Shown piece after piece: positions 14,749-25,085 of a DNA stretch of 64,000 nucleotides. The stretch is taken from positions 124,001 through 188,000 of the forward strand of contig NZ_SLWN01000005.1 in NCBI RefSeq assembly GCF_004342025.1, written 5' to 3'. A program made the translations under genes and the position numbers. The first letter of the stretch is position 1, and every line of letters starts with the position of its first letter. The notes beneath the pieces are model-generated. The model saw only the letters and a program-made list of their open reading frames with translations. It was not told the origin of the DNA and searched no databases. Origin of the DNA: Kribbella steppae (GTDB lineage: Bacteria > Actinomycetota > Actinomycetes > Propionibacteriales > Kribbellaceae).

Positions 14749-16671
14749 ATGGAGATCCTCGGCGAACGACCCGCCTGGTCGATGACCGACAGCGAGAAGC
14801 TGTCGCGCCTCGACGCGGCCGTCGCCGAGATCAACAGGTTGAAGACCTACTACCTCCACCTCGTCGGCGACCTCGACGCCTCCGGCTACGCCAACGACAT
14901 CGGCGCCGGCGACACCGCCCGGTTCCTGTCCACGCGCTACCGCATCGACGCAGTCGAGGCACGCCGCGACCTTCGCCTCGCCAAATCCCTGGCCAAGTAC
15001 CAAGCCATCGCCGCCGCCCTCCCCGACCCCGCCACCCCATTCCCCGGCGCGCCCACCCCCGACGCACCCGCCGACCCCAACCAGCCCGAAGACCCCGACC
15101 AGGCCGAAGACACTGACCAGGCCGATGGCACTGACCGCGCCGATGATGGGGCCGGCAGCACCAAACACACCGGACGGGGTCGCCCGATGCACCCCGCCCA
15201 GGCGGCTGCCATCGTGTCCGCCCTGGACAAGGTCTCCGACACCGTCCCGGTCGAGAACCTCGACGCCGCCGAACGCCAACTCGTCAACCTGGCCCGCACC
15301 TTCACCCCCAGCCAACTCCGCCACGCCGCCCACCGCATGCGCAACATCCTCGACCCCGACGGCCCCGAACCCGACGAAAACCGCGCCTACCACCGCGAAT
15401 CCCTCACCCTCAAACCCGCCGACAACGGCGTCAAGTTCGGCGGCTACCTGGCCAACGAAAACGCCGAACTCCTCCGCACCCTCATCCACAGCGGCGCCAA
15501 ACCCCACAAAACCATCGACGGCCACCCCGACCCCCGCCCCCGCGACAAACGCCAAGCCGACGCCCTCACCACCCTCCTCAACACCGCAGCCACCATCACC
15601 CACACCACCGCAACCAGTACGACAACCACCACCGACAACCGCAGCACGACCAACACCGCCGATCGCCAGACGACAGGCAACGCCGGGGATCATCACAGCC
15701 CAGCGAGCCATCCGGATGGATCCACCCGCGGCAGCGCCTCGACCGGCACGAGCGCCCGCACGGACGCACCCCCTGACGAAGGCGACAGCATCGGCGCTGC
15801 TGGCGACTCCGACCACACCGCCCGTGAAGACATGCCACCGGTCGACAGCCCCGCCCAGCAAGCCACATCGAGTCACGACACGTTCGGTCAGTACATTCCC
15901 GGGCACGGTCCGAAGGCCCACCTGACCATCACCATCGACTACCACGCCCTCAAAGCCGCGACCGCCGACGCGACCGGCCAGACCGTCTTCGGCGACGACC
16001 TGTCCGCAGCCGCCGTCCGCCGCCTGGCCTGCGACGCCCAAGCCCTCCCCGTCGTCCTCGGCACCAAATCCCAACCACTCGACGTCGGCACCACCAAACG
16101 CCTCATCACCGCACCCATGCGACTCGCACTCAACGCCCGCGACCGCGGCTGCGTCGTCTGCGGCGCCCCACCCATCCAATGCGAAGCCCACCACCTCGTG
16201 CACTGGATCGACGGCGGAAACACCAGCGTCTCCAACCTCGTCCTACTCTGCAAACGCCACCACATCGACCTCCACACCGGCCACTGGCACATCCAAATCA
16301 TCAACGACGTCGTCCACGTCACCCGCCCCGGCTGGGCCAACCCCGACCCCATCCCACCCAACACCTACAAACCACCCATCCACCACAACCCAACCAACAA
16401 CTCCCCAGACACCACCGGACGCACCTGGACGCCCACCACCACCCGACACCGCGAAACCACACCAGACGCCGCCCGCCAAGCAATCTGGGGCGACCCCACC
16501 CCACCCACCAACCCCACCCCGCCCCATTCCCCCGGACAAGCCACCACCCCGCCCACCGACCCCACCACACCGCCGTCCCCACCCACCCCTGCCTCACCTC
16601 CCCCACCCACCCCTGCGCCATTTCCCCCGCCCACCACTACCCCAGCTCCGCCGCTGCCCCGGTCTGCCTGA
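14749..16671 (+). CDS. DUF222 / HNH endonuclease domain protein (13E12 repeat family)
   Basis: The 640-residue protein has a DUF222 domain in two parts (about 20-95 and 140-290) and a C-terminal HNH nuclease domain. There Cys468/Cys471, His481-His482, Asn496, Cys501 and His504-His505 form the zinc/catalytic site. The DUF222 part is interrupted by an acidic linker (about 100-140, repeats of D-Q-A-E/D). A low-complexity Thr/Ser/Asp-rich linker lies between DUF222 and HNH, and the last 100 residues are Pro/Thr-rich. Such genes are repetitive in actinobacterial genomes and some mycobacterial members are DNA-damage induced; their function is unproven. ATG 14749 is eight bases after AGGG; earlier starts at 14725 and 14731 are possible. 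Confidence 0.85.
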   Translation: MEILGERPAWSMTDSEKLSRLDAAVAEINRLKTYYLHLVGDLDASGYANDIGAGDTARFLSTRYRIDAVEARRDLRLAKSLAKYQAIAAALPDPATPFPGAPTPDAPADPNQPEDPDQAEDTDQADGTDRADDGAGSTKHTGRGRPMHPAQAAAIVSALDKVSDTVPVENLDAAERQLVNLARTFTPSQLRHAAHRMRNILDPDGPEPDENRAYHRESLTLKPADNGVKFGGYLANENAELLRTLIHSGAKPHKTIDGHPDPRPRDKRQADALTTLLNTAATITHTTATSTTTTTDNRSTTNTADRQTTGNAGDHHSPASHPDGSTRGSASTGTSARTDAPPDEGDSIGAAGDSDHTAREDMPPVDSPAQQATSSHDTFGQYIPGHGPKAHLTITIDYHALKAATADATGQTVFGDDLSAAAVRRLACDAQALPVVLGTKSQPLDVGTTKRLITAPMRLALNARDRGCVVCGAPPIQCEAHHLVHWIDGGNTSVSNLVLLCKRHHIDLHTGHWHIQIINDVVHVTRPGWANPDPIPPNTYKPPIHHNPTNNSPDTTGRTWTPTTTRHRETTPDAARQAIWGDPTPPTNPTPPHSPGQATTPPTDPTTPPSPPTPASPPPPTPAPFPPPTTTPAPPLPRSA

Positions 16672-17232
16672 CCCACCACCCCGACCTTCCCTGACCGATC
16701 GCCAGCCCGACCTCCCGCACCCACCTGCAGCCCGGTCCCCTGACTCGCCCATCGCCCCGGCTCGTGCGCCACCGCCGACCGGCCGTTCCGACCACCCCTG
16801 CTCCACCTCCCCGTCAACCACCGACCCGCCGCTCGGACAGCTTCAACCGCAGGTCCTGGACGAACGACAGCTGATCTGCGCGGTCGACTCCCAGGACCTG
16901 GCCCGGTCATTGCGGTCCGAGGGCATCCGGACACGGACGACCCGGAGCTCGACCGATCGCCGGCCTCACGCAGTGGCAGGAGAAGGAGCTCTCGTCGGCG
17001 TCGCCGATCCCGGAGCTCAACCCGATCGCCGACTTCACGCAGTGGCAGCGCAAGGCCACGGCACTCGGCGAGGGGCAGGCGAGTGGTTGCCCTGGGCTAC
17101 GACCGCCGCGCCGGATCCGGCCGCACCGCGCCGAACCCCTCACCCTGCCAGTTCGTTTGGGCAGGATGGCTCGCGCGTCACCTCTACGACCCGGACGGCA
17201 GCGCCCCACGCAGCGCGCCGCGAGCAGGTCTT
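16672..17232 (+). pseudogene. Decayed coding remnant with an internal 69-bp repeat; no intact gene
   Basis: No convincing gene covers these 561 bases. Around 16941-17060 one frame reads ELNPIADFTQWQRK. The same segment occurs 68 bases earlier as EL-D-(frameshift)-IAGLTQWQEK, so a 69-bp unit seems to have been duplicated and one copy has lost a base. The rest is arginine/proline-rich in all frames. This looks like the relic of an unidentified gene, perhaps linked to the unstable HNH locus upstream. I could not assign a family. Confidence 0.35.
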
Positions 17233-17790
17233 CTAGGCAAACGTGACGGCGAGGACGATTACGGCCAGCAGCGTGTCAAGAACGGCGCAGAACTCGGCCA
17301 TTGAGCGTACGACGACGCGCTGGGTGCGGTGGTGGTAGATGTCCCAGGCTGTGTGGGCGAAGAGGCCTGCAGCGACGACCACTCCGGCCAAGGTCTGATT
17401 CGCGTCGGCCGCGACGAGCGCAGCGGCGGCACAGACCGCCAAGGCGACGGCTTGTAGCGGGACTCCCCACGACGGGCGGAGAGCTCCACGCGTCACGCCG
17501 TACACGATGAGGGCGGCCGCGAGGGCGACCATCCACCAGGTGGCGTTGATGCCGGGGACGTTGGAGCCGAGCCCGACCACCACGAAGCTGATCGCGAACA
17601 CCGGCCAGGCAGCCTTCCGCCGCTGTAGCGCGGCCGAGCCGAGATAGACGAATCCGGACGCTGTCACGATCGCCGCGACCTCGGCACCACTCGAGATCCC
17701 GATCCCAGCAAAGGCAGCCATCGCCACCCCCGCCACGGCCGGCCACCGCCGCACGACCCAGGGCCGTTCCCTGACTTCTGCTGTGCTCAT
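17233..17790 (-). CDS. Multipass membrane protein, unnamed family (paralogue of the 1087-1662 gene)
   Basis: The 185-residue protein has about six hydrophobic segments and no domain I recognise. Its end carries H146-T-A-W-D-x-Y-H-x-R, then R162, then E166-F-C168, ending at D172. The same residues with the same spacing occur in the protein at 1087-1662, while the N-terminal halves differ. It stands alone on the minus strand, 68 bases beyond the polyprenyl synthase gene on the same strand. The shared motif suggests a ligand-binding site at the membrane surface; function unknown. Confidence 0.75.
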   Translation of the reverse strand: MSTAEVRERPWVVRRWPAVAGVAMAAFAGIGISSGAEVAAIVTASGFVYLGSAALQRRKAAWPVFAISFVVVGLGSNVPGINATWWMVALAAALIVYGVTRGALRPSWGVPLQAVALAVCAAAALVAADANQTLAGVVVAAGLFAHTAWDIYHHRTQRVVVRSMAEFCAVLDTLLAVIVLAVTFA

Positions 17791-17858
17791 CCCAGCACCT
17801 CCAACCCGCCACCGACCTCAAGGCCGACAGCGCATCACGAGACGCTTTCAAAGCCCTT

Positions 17859-18881
17859 TCAGACCGAGCGGGTGGCTACTAGGTCGCAGAGGGAGTCGAG
17901 GGCTTGGCGGGCGGGGCCTTCGGGGAGGGCGGAGAGGAGTTTGCGGGCGTCGGTGGCCCGGCGGCGTACGTCGTCCTCGGCCTGGCGGAAGGCCGGATGC
18001 GCGCGGAGAAGCTCGAGGGTCTCGGTCAGACGCGCGTCGTCGGAGAGGTCGGAGTCGAGGAGCTCGAGCAGGCGAGCGTCGTCCGGCCGGGAGGGGTCCG
18101 CCTGGGCGCGGAAGATCAGCACCGGCAGGGTCGGGACGCCCTCGCGGAGGTCCGTGCCCGGGGTCTTGCCGGACTGGTCCGACGCCGAGGCGATGTCGAG
18201 GATGTCGTCGGCGAGCTGGAAGGCCACGCCGATCTCCTCGCCGAAGGCGCGCAGTGACTCCTGCACCTCATCGGGCGCACCGGCGTACCGGGCACCGAAG
18301 AGAGCGGACGTCGCGATCAGCGAGCCGGTCTTGTCGGAGACGACGGACAGGTAATGGGCCAGCGGGTCCTGGCCCTCGCCGACGCCGAGGGTTTCGCGGA
18401 TCTGGCCCTCGACCAGCCGGCCGAAGGTGCGGGCCTGGATCCGGACCGCCTCCGGGCCGAGGTCGGCGACCAGGTCGGAGGCGCGGGCGAACAGCCAGTC
18501 GCCGGACAGGATGGCGACCGAGTTGTCCCAGGCGGCGTTCGCGGTGGCCGAGCCACGCCGGAGCGCGGCCTCGTCCATCACGTCGTCGTGGTGCAGGGTG
18601 GCGACGTGGGTCAGCTCGACCACCACGGCCGCCTTCACCACGTCGTCAGACGCCGGCTCCGGCCCGAACTCGGCCGCCAGCAGGACCAGCAGAGGCCGGA
18701 ACCGCTTGCCACCGGCAACCATGACGTGCTGCGCCGCCGCGGTGACGAACGGCGCCTCGGACTGGGTCGATTCGCGCAGTACCTGCTCGACCGACTGCAG
18801 GCCAGCACGAACCCGGGCTTCGAGCGCCTCATCGGCGAACGCGAAGCCCAGGCTCTCGGCCGGCAGCGGGGTCGGACTCAA
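17859..18881 (-). CDS. Long-chain polyprenyl diphosphate synthase (menaquinone side chain)
   Basis: This 340-residue trans-prenyltransferase adds isopentenyl diphosphate units to an allylic primer to form the menaquinone tail. It shows GGKRFRP (57-63), the first aspartate-rich motif DDVMD (99-103) with downstream ARRG-like ALRRG, KTGSL, and the second motif DDILD (225-229). The family resembles GrcC/HepT/IspB. The only suitable start is TTG at 18881, overlapping the nuoN stop (TTGA), so translation is coupled to nuoN. Being the last gene after nuoN ties quinone-tail supply to complex I expression. The exact chain length cannot be read from sequence. Confidence 0.9.
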   Translation of the reverse strand: MSPTPLPAESLGFAFADEALEARVRAGLQSVEQVLRESTQSEAPFVTAAAQHVMVAGGKRFRPLLVLLAAEFGPEPASDDVVKAAVVVELTHVATLHHDDVMDEAALRRGSATANAAWDNSVAILSGDWLFARASDLVADLGPEAVRIQARTFGRLVEGQIRETLGVGEGQDPLAHYLSVVSDKTGSLIATSALFGARYAGAPDEVQESLRAFGEEIGVAFQLADDILDIASASDQSGKTPGTDLREGVPTLPVLIFRAQADPSRPDDARLLELLDSDLSDDARLTETLELLRAHPAFRQAEDDVRRRATDARKLLSALPEGPARQALDSLCDLVATRSV

Positions 18882-20467
18882 CGGATGAACTCACCCGCGC
18901 GGGCCGCCAGGTCGAGCACCGGTCCGGGAACCAGGCCGAGAACCACGGTGGCGGCGAGACCGAGGGCGACGGCGGTCGTGGTCTGCCACCCGGGCAGGGC
19001 CACGTCCGGCGCGTCGGCCGGGAGGTCGGAGAAGAACATCAGCACGATCACCCGGACGTAGAAGAACGCGGCGATCAAGCTGCACAGCACCGCGACCACG
19101 ACCAGCGGCCACGCGCCGCCGGTCCACGCCGCGGTGAACACCGCCCACTTGCCGGTGAAGCCCGCGGTCAGCGGGATACCGGCGAAGGAGAGCAGGAAGA
19201 AGGCGAAGATGCCGGCCAGCAGCGGCGACTTCTTGCCCAGTCCGGCCCAGCGGGACAGGTGGGTCGCCTCGCCGCCCGCGTCCCGCACCAGCGTGACGAC
19301 GGCGAAGGCGCCGAGGGTCGGGAACCCGTAGGTGACCAGGTAGAACAGCACCGCCTGGGTCGAGGTGATCCCGTTGAGGACGCCGTTGCCGGCCTCGGCG
19401 AGGCCCACGAAAGCGGTCAGCAGGAAGCCCGCGTGCGCGATCGAGGAGTAGGCCAGCATCCGCTTCACGTCGGTCTGGGTGATCGCGACGATCGAGCCGA
19501 CCACCATGGTCAGGATGGCAACGATCCACATCATCGGCGCCCAGTCCCAGCGGGTGCCTCCGAGCGCGACGTAGAAGACCCGCATCAGCCCGATGAACGC
19601 GGCGATCTTGGTGCAGGCCGCCATGAAACCGGTGATCGGCGTCGGCGCACCCTGGTAGACGTCCGGGGTCCAGGAGTGGAACGGTACGGCGCCCACCTTG
19701 AACAGCAGGCCGACACCCAGCAGGCCGGTCCCGGCCAGCAGGATCGCGTCGCCGCTGGTCTGGGTCGCCAACTCGTCCGCGATCCCGCCCAGCGACATCG
19801 TTCCGGCGTACCCGTAGAGCAGCGCGATCCCGAACAGCAGGAAGGCCGACGCGAACGCACCGAGCAGGAAGTACTTCATCGCCGCTTCCTGCGAGATCAA
19901 CCGGCGACGCCGGGCCAGCCCGCAGAGCAGGTACAGCGGCAGCGAGAACACCTCGAGCGCGACGAACAGGAGCAGCAGGTCGTTGGCCGACGCGAACAGC
20001 ATCATGCCGCCGACCGCGAACAGCGTCAGCGGGAAGATCTCGGTGTGCTCGACCCTGGCCGCCGTACCCTCACGCTCGGCCTCGGACCCCGGTACGGCGG
20101 CCGCCTGGCCGGCGAACGCGGACAGCCCGCCGTCGACCGACCGCTCGGCGAAGAGCAGCACGCTGATCAGTGTCAGCGCGAGCAGTAGGACCCAGGTGAA
20201 CAGCGCCGGGCCGTCGACGGAGATCGCACCCTGCGCCGCGATCATTTCCTTGTTCTCGTTGATCAGCATGGCGGCCAGCACACCCGCAACGACGACGGAC
20301 ACCACCGTGATCGCCAGCTGGGCCGCGTGCCGCAACTGCCGGGGCAGGAAGGCCTCGACCAGTACGCCGACGCAGGCGGCACCGAAGACCACGAGCAGCG
20401 GCGCGAGTTCGCCGTACTCGATCTTGGGCGCGGTGAAGTCCGCCAGCGGCAGAATCTGCGCGATCAC
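18878..20467 (-). CDS. nuoN: NADH-quinone oxidoreductase subunit N
   Basis: This is a 529-residue antiporter-like subunit of complex I with about 14 membrane segments. Family features include LALEVFSLPLYLLCGLARR, KVGAVPFHSWTPDVYQGAPTPITGFMA and the broken-helix region after ITQTDVKRMLAYSSIAHAGF. An insertion of about 35 residues near position 120-150 (AAAVPGSEAEREGTAAR) lies between membrane helices, as in other actinobacteria. GTG start at 20467 overlaps the nuoM stop. Confidence 0.95.
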   Translation of the reverse strand: MIAQILPLADFTAPKIEYGELAPLLVVFGAACVGVLVEAFLPRQLRHAAQLAITVVSVVVAGVLAAMLINENKEMIAAQGAISVDGPALFTWVLLLALTLISVLLFAERSVDGGLSAFAGQAAAVPGSEAEREGTAARVEHTEIFPLTLFAVGGMMLFASANDLLLLFVALEVFSLPLYLLCGLARRRRLISQEAAMKYFLLGAFASAFLLFGIALLYGYAGTMSLGGIADELATQTSGDAILLAGTGLLGVGLLFKVGAVPFHSWTPDVYQGAPTPITGFMAACTKIAAFIGLMRVFYVALGGTRWDWAPMMWIVAILTMVVGSIVAITQTDVKRMLAYSSIAHAGFLLTAFVGLAEAGNGVLNGITSTQAVLFYLVTYGFPTLGAFAVVTLVRDAGGEATHLSRWAGLGKKSPLLAGIFAFFLLSFAGIPLTAGFTGKWAVFTAAWTGGAWPLVVVAVLCSLIAAFFYVRVIVLMFFSDLPADAPDVALPGWQTTTAVALGLAATVVLGLVPGPVLDLAARAGEFIR

Positions 20468-21987
20468 TTCTGTCCCTCCGTCACGGGGATCTCCGGAGCC
20501 TTGTCAGTCACGCCGACGTGCTGCATCGTCGACTCCACCGCCGGCTTGATGATGTCCACCACCGGCTTCGGGAAGATCCCCAGGCCGATGATCAGTACGA
20601 CGAGCGGCGCGATCGCGAGCACCTCGCGCACGTTCAGGTCCTTCAGTTTCTCGATCCCGTCGCGGACCGGCCCGGTCATCAGGCGTTGGTACATGATCAG
20701 GATGTAGAGCGCGGCCAGCACGATACCGAGGACGGCGATCACCGCGAGCGTCTTGTGCCGGCTGAACGTCCCGGCCAGCACCATGAACTCGGAGATGAAC
20801 GGCGACAGACCGGGCAGCGCCAGGCTGGACAGACCGGCGAACAGGAACGTGCCGGCCAGCACCGGTGCCACCTTCTCCACCCCGCCGTAGTCGGCGATCC
20901 GCGCGGACCCGCGCCGGGAGATCAGGTACCCGGCAACCAGGAACAGCGCCGCCGTCGACAGACCGTGGTTGAACATGTAGAGCGTCGACCCGGTCAGGCC
21001 CTGCGACGTCAGCGCGAAGATCCCCATCACGATGAAGCCGAAGTGCGAGATCGAGGTGTAGGCGATCAGCCGCTTGATGTCGGTCTGGCCGATCGCCACC
21101 AGGGCGCCGTACAGCACCGAGATCAGGGCCAGCACCAGGACGACCGGCGTGGCCCACTCGGACGCGTTCGGGAACAGGCCCAGGCAGAACCGGATCATCC
21201 CGAAGGTGCCGATCTTGTCCAGGACGCCGACCAGCAGCACCGAGGTACCCGGTGTCGCCTCGGCGGCGGCGTCCGGCAGCCAGGTGTGGAACGGCACCAT
21301 CGGCGCCTTCACCGCGAAGGCGAAGAAGAAGCCGAGGAACAGCCACCGCTCGGTGTTCTGGCTGATGTCCAGCTTCATCAGATCGGTGAGCAGGTACGAC
21401 GGGTCACCGGCCTGGGACGACAGCACGTACAGCCCGACCACCGACGCCAGCATCAGCAGACCGCCGAGCAGCGAGTAGAGCAGGAACTTCACCGCGGCGT
21501 ACGAGCGCTGTGCACCGCCGAAGCCACCGATCAGGAAGTACATCGGGATCAGCGTGGCCTCGAACAGCACGTAGAACAGGAACACGTCGGTGGCGGCGAA
21601 CACGCCGAGCGACAGCGCCTCCAGGCCCAGGATCCAGGCGAAGAAGGACTTCTCCGACCAGCGGCCGTCCTGCGCGTCGTTCCAGGACGCGATCAGCACG
21701 ATCGGGGTGAGCAGCGCGGTCAGCACCAGCAGTACGACGCCGACGCCGTCGAGACCGAGTGCGAAGTACGCACCGAACGGCTGGATCCAGGTGTGCGTCT
21801 CGGCGTAGTCCGCGGCACCGTTTTGCTGGTAGCCGATCGCGATGATCGCCATCAGCACCAGGGTGACGAGCGAGAAGCCGAGGGCGACCTGCTTGGCCAG
21901 CAGCACCTTCGCTTTGGGCACCAGCATCGTCGCCAGTGCCCCGACGAACGGCAGGAGCAGTAACAGGGTCAGCCAACCGATGTTCAC
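20464..21987 (-). CDS. nuoM: NADH-quinone oxidoreductase subunit M
   Basis: The 507-residue proton-pumping subunit contains [13 protein letters not shown], the conserved lysine/histidine region [41 protein letters not shown] and [20 protein letters not shown]. These are standard NuoM signatures. Proton translocation in the membrane arm is its role. It starts with GTG at 21987, overlapping the nuoL stop, and its own stop overlaps the nuoN start. Length is normal. Confidence 0.96.
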   Translation of the reverse strand: MNIGWLTLLLLLPFVGALATMLVPKAKVLLAKQVALGFSLVTLVLMAIIAIGYQQNGAADYAETHTWIQPFGAYFALGLDGVGVVLLVLTALLTPIVLIASWNDAQDGRWSEKSFFAWILGLEALSLGVFAATDVFLFYVLFEATLIPMYFLIGGFGGAQRSYAAVKFLLYSLLGGLLMLASVVGLYVLSSQAGDPSYLLTDLMKLDISQNTERWLFLGFFFAFAVKAPMVPFHTWLPDAAAEATPGTSVLLVGVLDKIGTFGMIRFCLGLFPNASEWATPVVLVLALISVLYGALVAIGQTDIKRLIAYTSISHFGFIVMGIFALTSQGLTGSTLYMFNHGLSTAALFLVAGYLISRRGSARIADYGGVEKVAPVLAGTFLFAGLSSLALPGLSPFISEFMVLAGTFSRHKTLAVIAVLGIVLAALYILIMYQRLMTGPVRDGIEKLKDLNVREVLAIAPLVVLIIGLGIFPKPVVDIIKPAVESTMQHVGVTDKAPEIPVTEGQK

Positions 21988-23855
21988 GACAACCTCACCG
22001 CGAGGAGGGCGACGACCACGAATGCGGCGCCGAAGACCATGCTGAGTGCGTAGGAACGGACGAAGCCCGTCTGGAACCGGCGGAGCCGGCCGGACAGACC
22101 GCCGAACAGCGCGGCCAGCCCGTTCACCAGGCCGTCCACACCGCGGTTGTCCAGCCAGACCAGGGTCCGGGTGAGGTACTGGCCCGGGCGCATCAGGACC
22201 GCCTCGTTCAGCGCGTCGCCGTACAGGTCACGGCGGGCGAAGGTGGTGACCGGCGAAACCCGGACGGGCGCCTCGCGCGGGATGTCCCGGCGGAACTGCA
22301 CGACACCGATGGCAGCGCCGACGATCACGGTCGCGAGGATGATCAGCGTCATCGCCAGCGCGCTGAGCGGCGGATGGGCTTCCTCGAAACCGGTCACCGG
22401 CTCCAGCCAGGTGACGATCCAGTGGTTGACGAAGTAGAGCGCGCCGCCGACCAGCGAGAGGATCGCCAGGATGATCAGCGGACCGGTCATCACGTTGGGC
22501 GACTCGTGCGGGTGCACGTCCTTCTCCCAGCGCTTCTCGCCGAAGAAGGTCATCATCATCAGCCGGGTCATGTAGAACCCGGTGATGCCGGCGCCGATCA
22601 GCGCACACAGACCGACCACGGTGTTCTCCGCGAAGGCCACCTCGATGATGTGGTCCTTGCTGAAGAAGCCGGAGAACGGCGGGATGCCGAGGATCGCCAG
22701 GTAACCGAAGGCGAACGTCACGAAGGTGACCTTCATGTACTTGCGCAGACCGCCATAGTGCCGCATGTTCACGTCGTCGTTCATGCCGTGCATCACCGAG
22801 CCGGCACCGAGGAACATGTTGGCCTTGAAGAAGCCGTGCGTGAGCAGGTGGAAGATCGCGAAGGCGTAACCCACCGGGCCGAGACCCGCGGCGATCATCA
22901 TGTAGCCGATCTGGCTCATCGTCGAACCGGCCAGCGCCTTCTTGATGTCGTCCTTGGCGCAACCGATGATCGCACCGGTCAGCGCGGTCACCGTACCGAC
23001 GATCACCACCGCGGTGGACGCGGCGTCGGTGACCTCGTAGATCGCGCTCGAGCGGACCACCAGGTAGACGCCCGCGGTGACCATGGTCGCCGCGTGGATC
23101 AGCGCCGACACCGGGGTCGGGCCCTCCATCGCGTCCAGCAGCCAGGACTGCAGCGGCACCTGCGCGGACTTGCCGCAGGCCGCCAGCAGCAGCATCAGGC
23201 CGAGCAGTGTGGCCCAGGTGCTGGACAGCTGCTCGGCGCCGGCGTCCACGGTGGTGAAGGCGGACGAGCCGAACAGCGCCCACATGCTCATCACCGCGAG
23301 CGAGAGGCCGATGTCACCGACCCGGTTCACCACGAACGCCTTCTTCGCGGCGACCGCGGCGGAGTTCTTGTGCTGCCAGAACCCGATCAGCAGGTACGAC
23401 GCCAGGCCGACGCCCTCCCAGCCGACGAACACCACCAGGTAGTCGGCGGCGAGGACCAGCAGCAGCATCGCCGCGATGAACAGGTTCAGGTACCCGAAGA
23501 ACCGGCGCCGCCGCGGGTCGTGCTCCATGTAGCCGATCGAGTAGATGTGGATCAGCGAACCCACACCGGTGATCAGCAGCACGAACAGGATCGACAGCGG
23601 GTCGATCAGCAGGCTGAAGTTGACCGTGACATCGCCGACCGAGAACCACTCGAACAGCCGGATGGTCTCGGACCGCTCCTCGCTGCCGAGGCCCTGCATC
23701 TGGACGAACAGCACGACGCCGAAGGCGAAGGAGATCAGCGGCGCCAGCGTGCCCAGCAGGTGACCCCACGCGTTGGTGGCTTTGCCACCCAGCAGCAGGA
23801 TCGCCGCGGACAGGGCCGGGACCGCGATCAGCAGCCACGTCAGCTCATGACTCAT
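21984..23855 (-). CDS. nuoL: NADH-quinone oxidoreductase subunit L
   Basis: The 623-residue distal proton-pumping subunit has about 16 membrane segments and the long lateral helix near the C-terminus. Signatures include [75 protein letters not shown] and [17 protein letters not shown]. Start ATG at 23855 lies 11 bases after nuoK. Its stop overlaps the nuoM start (GTGA). Confidence 0.96.
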   Translation of the reverse strand: MSHELTWLLIAVPALSAAILLLGGKATNAWGHLLGTLAPLISFAFGVVLFVQMQGLGSEERSETIRLFEWFSVGDVTVNFSLLIDPLSILFVLLITGVGSLIHIYSIGYMEHDPRRRRFFGYLNLFIAAMLLLVLAADYLVVFVGWEGVGLASYLLIGFWQHKNSAAVAAKKAFVVNRVGDIGLSLAVMSMWALFGSSAFTTVDAGAEQLSSTWATLLGLMLLLAACGKSAQVPLQSWLLDAMEGPTPVSALIHAATMVTAGVYLVVRSSAIYEVTDAASTAVVIVGTVTALTGAIIGCAKDDIKKALAGSTMSQIGYMMIAAGLGPVGYAFAIFHLLTHGFFKANMFLGAGSVMHGMNDDVNMRHYGGLRKYMKVTFVTFAFGYLAILGIPPFSGFFSKDHIIEVAFAENTVVGLCALIGAGITGFYMTRLMMMTFFGEKRWEKDVHPHESPNVMTGPLIILAILSLVGGALYFVNHWIVTWLEPVTGFEEAHPPLSALAMTLIILATVIVGAAIGVVQFRRDIPREAPVRVSPVTTFARRDLYGDALNEAVLMRPGQYLTRTLVWLDNRGVDGLVNGLAALFGGLSGRLRRFQTGFVRSYALSMVFGAAFVVVALLAVRLS

Positions 23856-23866
23856 CGGTGCTTACC

Positions 23867-24166
23867 TCAGTACTTGAGCAGGTTGGCGTCGTCGACCGAG
23901 GCCGAGCGACGGGTGCGGAAGATGGCCATGATGATCGCCAGCCCGATCACGACCTCGGCCGCGGCCACCACCATCACGAAGAAGGCGGCGATCTGACCGT
24001 CCAGGTTGCCGTGCTGGCGGGCGAAACTGACGAACGCGAGGTTGGTTGCGTTCAGCATCAGCTCGACACACATGAAGACGACGATGGCGTTACGGCGCAC
24101 CAGCACACCCAGCGCGCCGATGCTGAACAAGATCGCCGCGAGCACGATATACGGCTCGGTGGTCAT
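23867..24166 (-). CDS. nuoK: NADH-quinone oxidoreductase subunit K
   Basis: The 99-residue subunit has three membrane helices and the conserved glutamates in [14 protein letters not shown] (helix 2) and [11 protein letters not shown] (helix 3). I used the ATG at 24166, which gives the usual NuoK length and N-terminus ([21 protein letters not shown]). An upstream extension in the same frame is arginine-rich spacer sequence. It is separated from nuoJ by a 73-base spacer, the largest gap inside the nuo operon. Confidence 0.95.
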   Translation of the reverse strand: MTTEPYIVLAAILFSIGALGVLVRRNAIVVFMCVELMLNATNLAFVSFARQHGNLDGQIAAFFVMVVAAAEVVIGLAIIMAIFRTRRSASVDDANLLKY

Positions 24167-24239
24167 GCCCGACCTCGCTTCGCTCCGGTCAGACAAGACC
24201 AATGGGTGCTGTGTTGAATGGCTCGCTCGCTCCGCTCGC
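24167..24239 (-). repeat. Spacer between nuoJ and nuoK with GCTCGC-type short repeats
   Basis: This is the only sizeable gap in an otherwise overlapping operon. It contains GCTTCGCTCCGG and GGCTCGCTCGCTCCGCTCGC, the second running into the nuoJ stop codon. Such GAGCGAGCGGAGCGAGC-like runs can fold into a hairpin. It may adjust expression between nuoJ and nuoK or be an expanded simple repeat. Confidence 0.5.
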
Positions 24240-25085
24240 TCACAGCTTGTCTCCTTCGCCATACCCGGAAAGATCCGTGCTCTCGGGCTCGGACGGGACC
24301 TGGTCACCGGGATCGCCTTCACTGATCTCGCGGACCTTGTCGACCTCGTCGCGCTCCTCGTTCTCGGGGAACACGGTGCCACGTGCCTGCAGCACCCGCG
24401 AAACCGAGGTCGGTGCGATCGACCCGTCCGGCAGCAGCGCCGGCGTGTCGACGGCGTTGTGCCGGGCCAGTACGCCGGGCGTCGGCAGCGGACCGGGGTG
24501 TACGCCGGACTCGGCGTACTTGCGGATCCGGTCCTCGGCGTGGTCGCGCTGGGTCCGCTTCTTGGTCAGCCGCTCCCGGTGGGCCAGCATCATCGCGCCG
24601 AGTGCCGCGGTGATCAGCAGCGCCGAGGTCACCTCGAAGGCGAACACATACTTGCCGAACAGCAGCTGCGCGATCGCCTGCGGGTTGCCGTCCGGCTGCG
24701 CGTCGGCCAGCCCGGTCGGGTTGCCGTACACCGCGTTGCCGACGGCCGCGACCAACAGGATCGCGAAGCCGAGGAACGCCAGTCCGGCCAGCAGCCGCTG
24801 GCCGCGGATCGTCTCCACCAGGGAGTCGCTCGCGTCCACACCGACCAGCATCAGCACGAACAGGAACAGCATCAGGATCGCGCCGGTGTAGACGATGATC
24901 TGTACGGCGAACAGGAACGGCGCGTCCAGAGCGGCGTACTGGATGGCCAGGCAGATCATCACGGTGGCCAGCAGCAGTGCGGAGTGCACCGCCTTGCGGA
25001 CCAGCACCATCGCGATCGCGGCCAGCACCATGATCGGCGCGAGCATCCAGAACGCCACGCCGGCGCCGGTGACGAGCGGCATCAT
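24240..25085 (-). CDS. nuoJ: NADH-quinone oxidoreductase subunit J
   Basis: The 281-residue subunit has five membrane helices in its first 170 residues, including the pi-bulge helix region [22 protein letters not shown] hydrophilic C-terminal extension of about 110 residues follows, rich in charged residues ([39 protein letters not shown]). Similar tails occur in other actinobacterial NuoJ. Two adjacent ATG codons open the gene (25085 and 25082); the nuoI stop overlaps. Confidence 0.94.
   Translation of the reverse strand: MMPLVTGAGVAFWMLAPIMVLAAIAMVLVRKAVHSALLLATVMICLAIQYAALDAPFLFAVQIIVYTGAILMLFLFVLMLVGVDASDSLVETIRGQRLLAGLAFLGFAILLVAAVGNAVYGNPTGLADAQPDGNPQAIAQLLFGKYVFAFEVTSALLITAALGAMMLAHRERLTKKRTQRDHAEDRIRKYAESGVHPGPLPTPGVLARHNAVDTPALLPDGSIAPTSVSRVLQARGTVFPENEERDEVDKVREISEGDPGDQVPSEPESTDLSGYGEGDKL

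Noticed and set aside
17083..17304. Small plus-strand open frame (VVALGYDRRAGSG...) as a gene
   Set aside because: No ribosome-binding site, no recognisable family, and it runs over the 3' end of the membrane-protein gene on the other strand.
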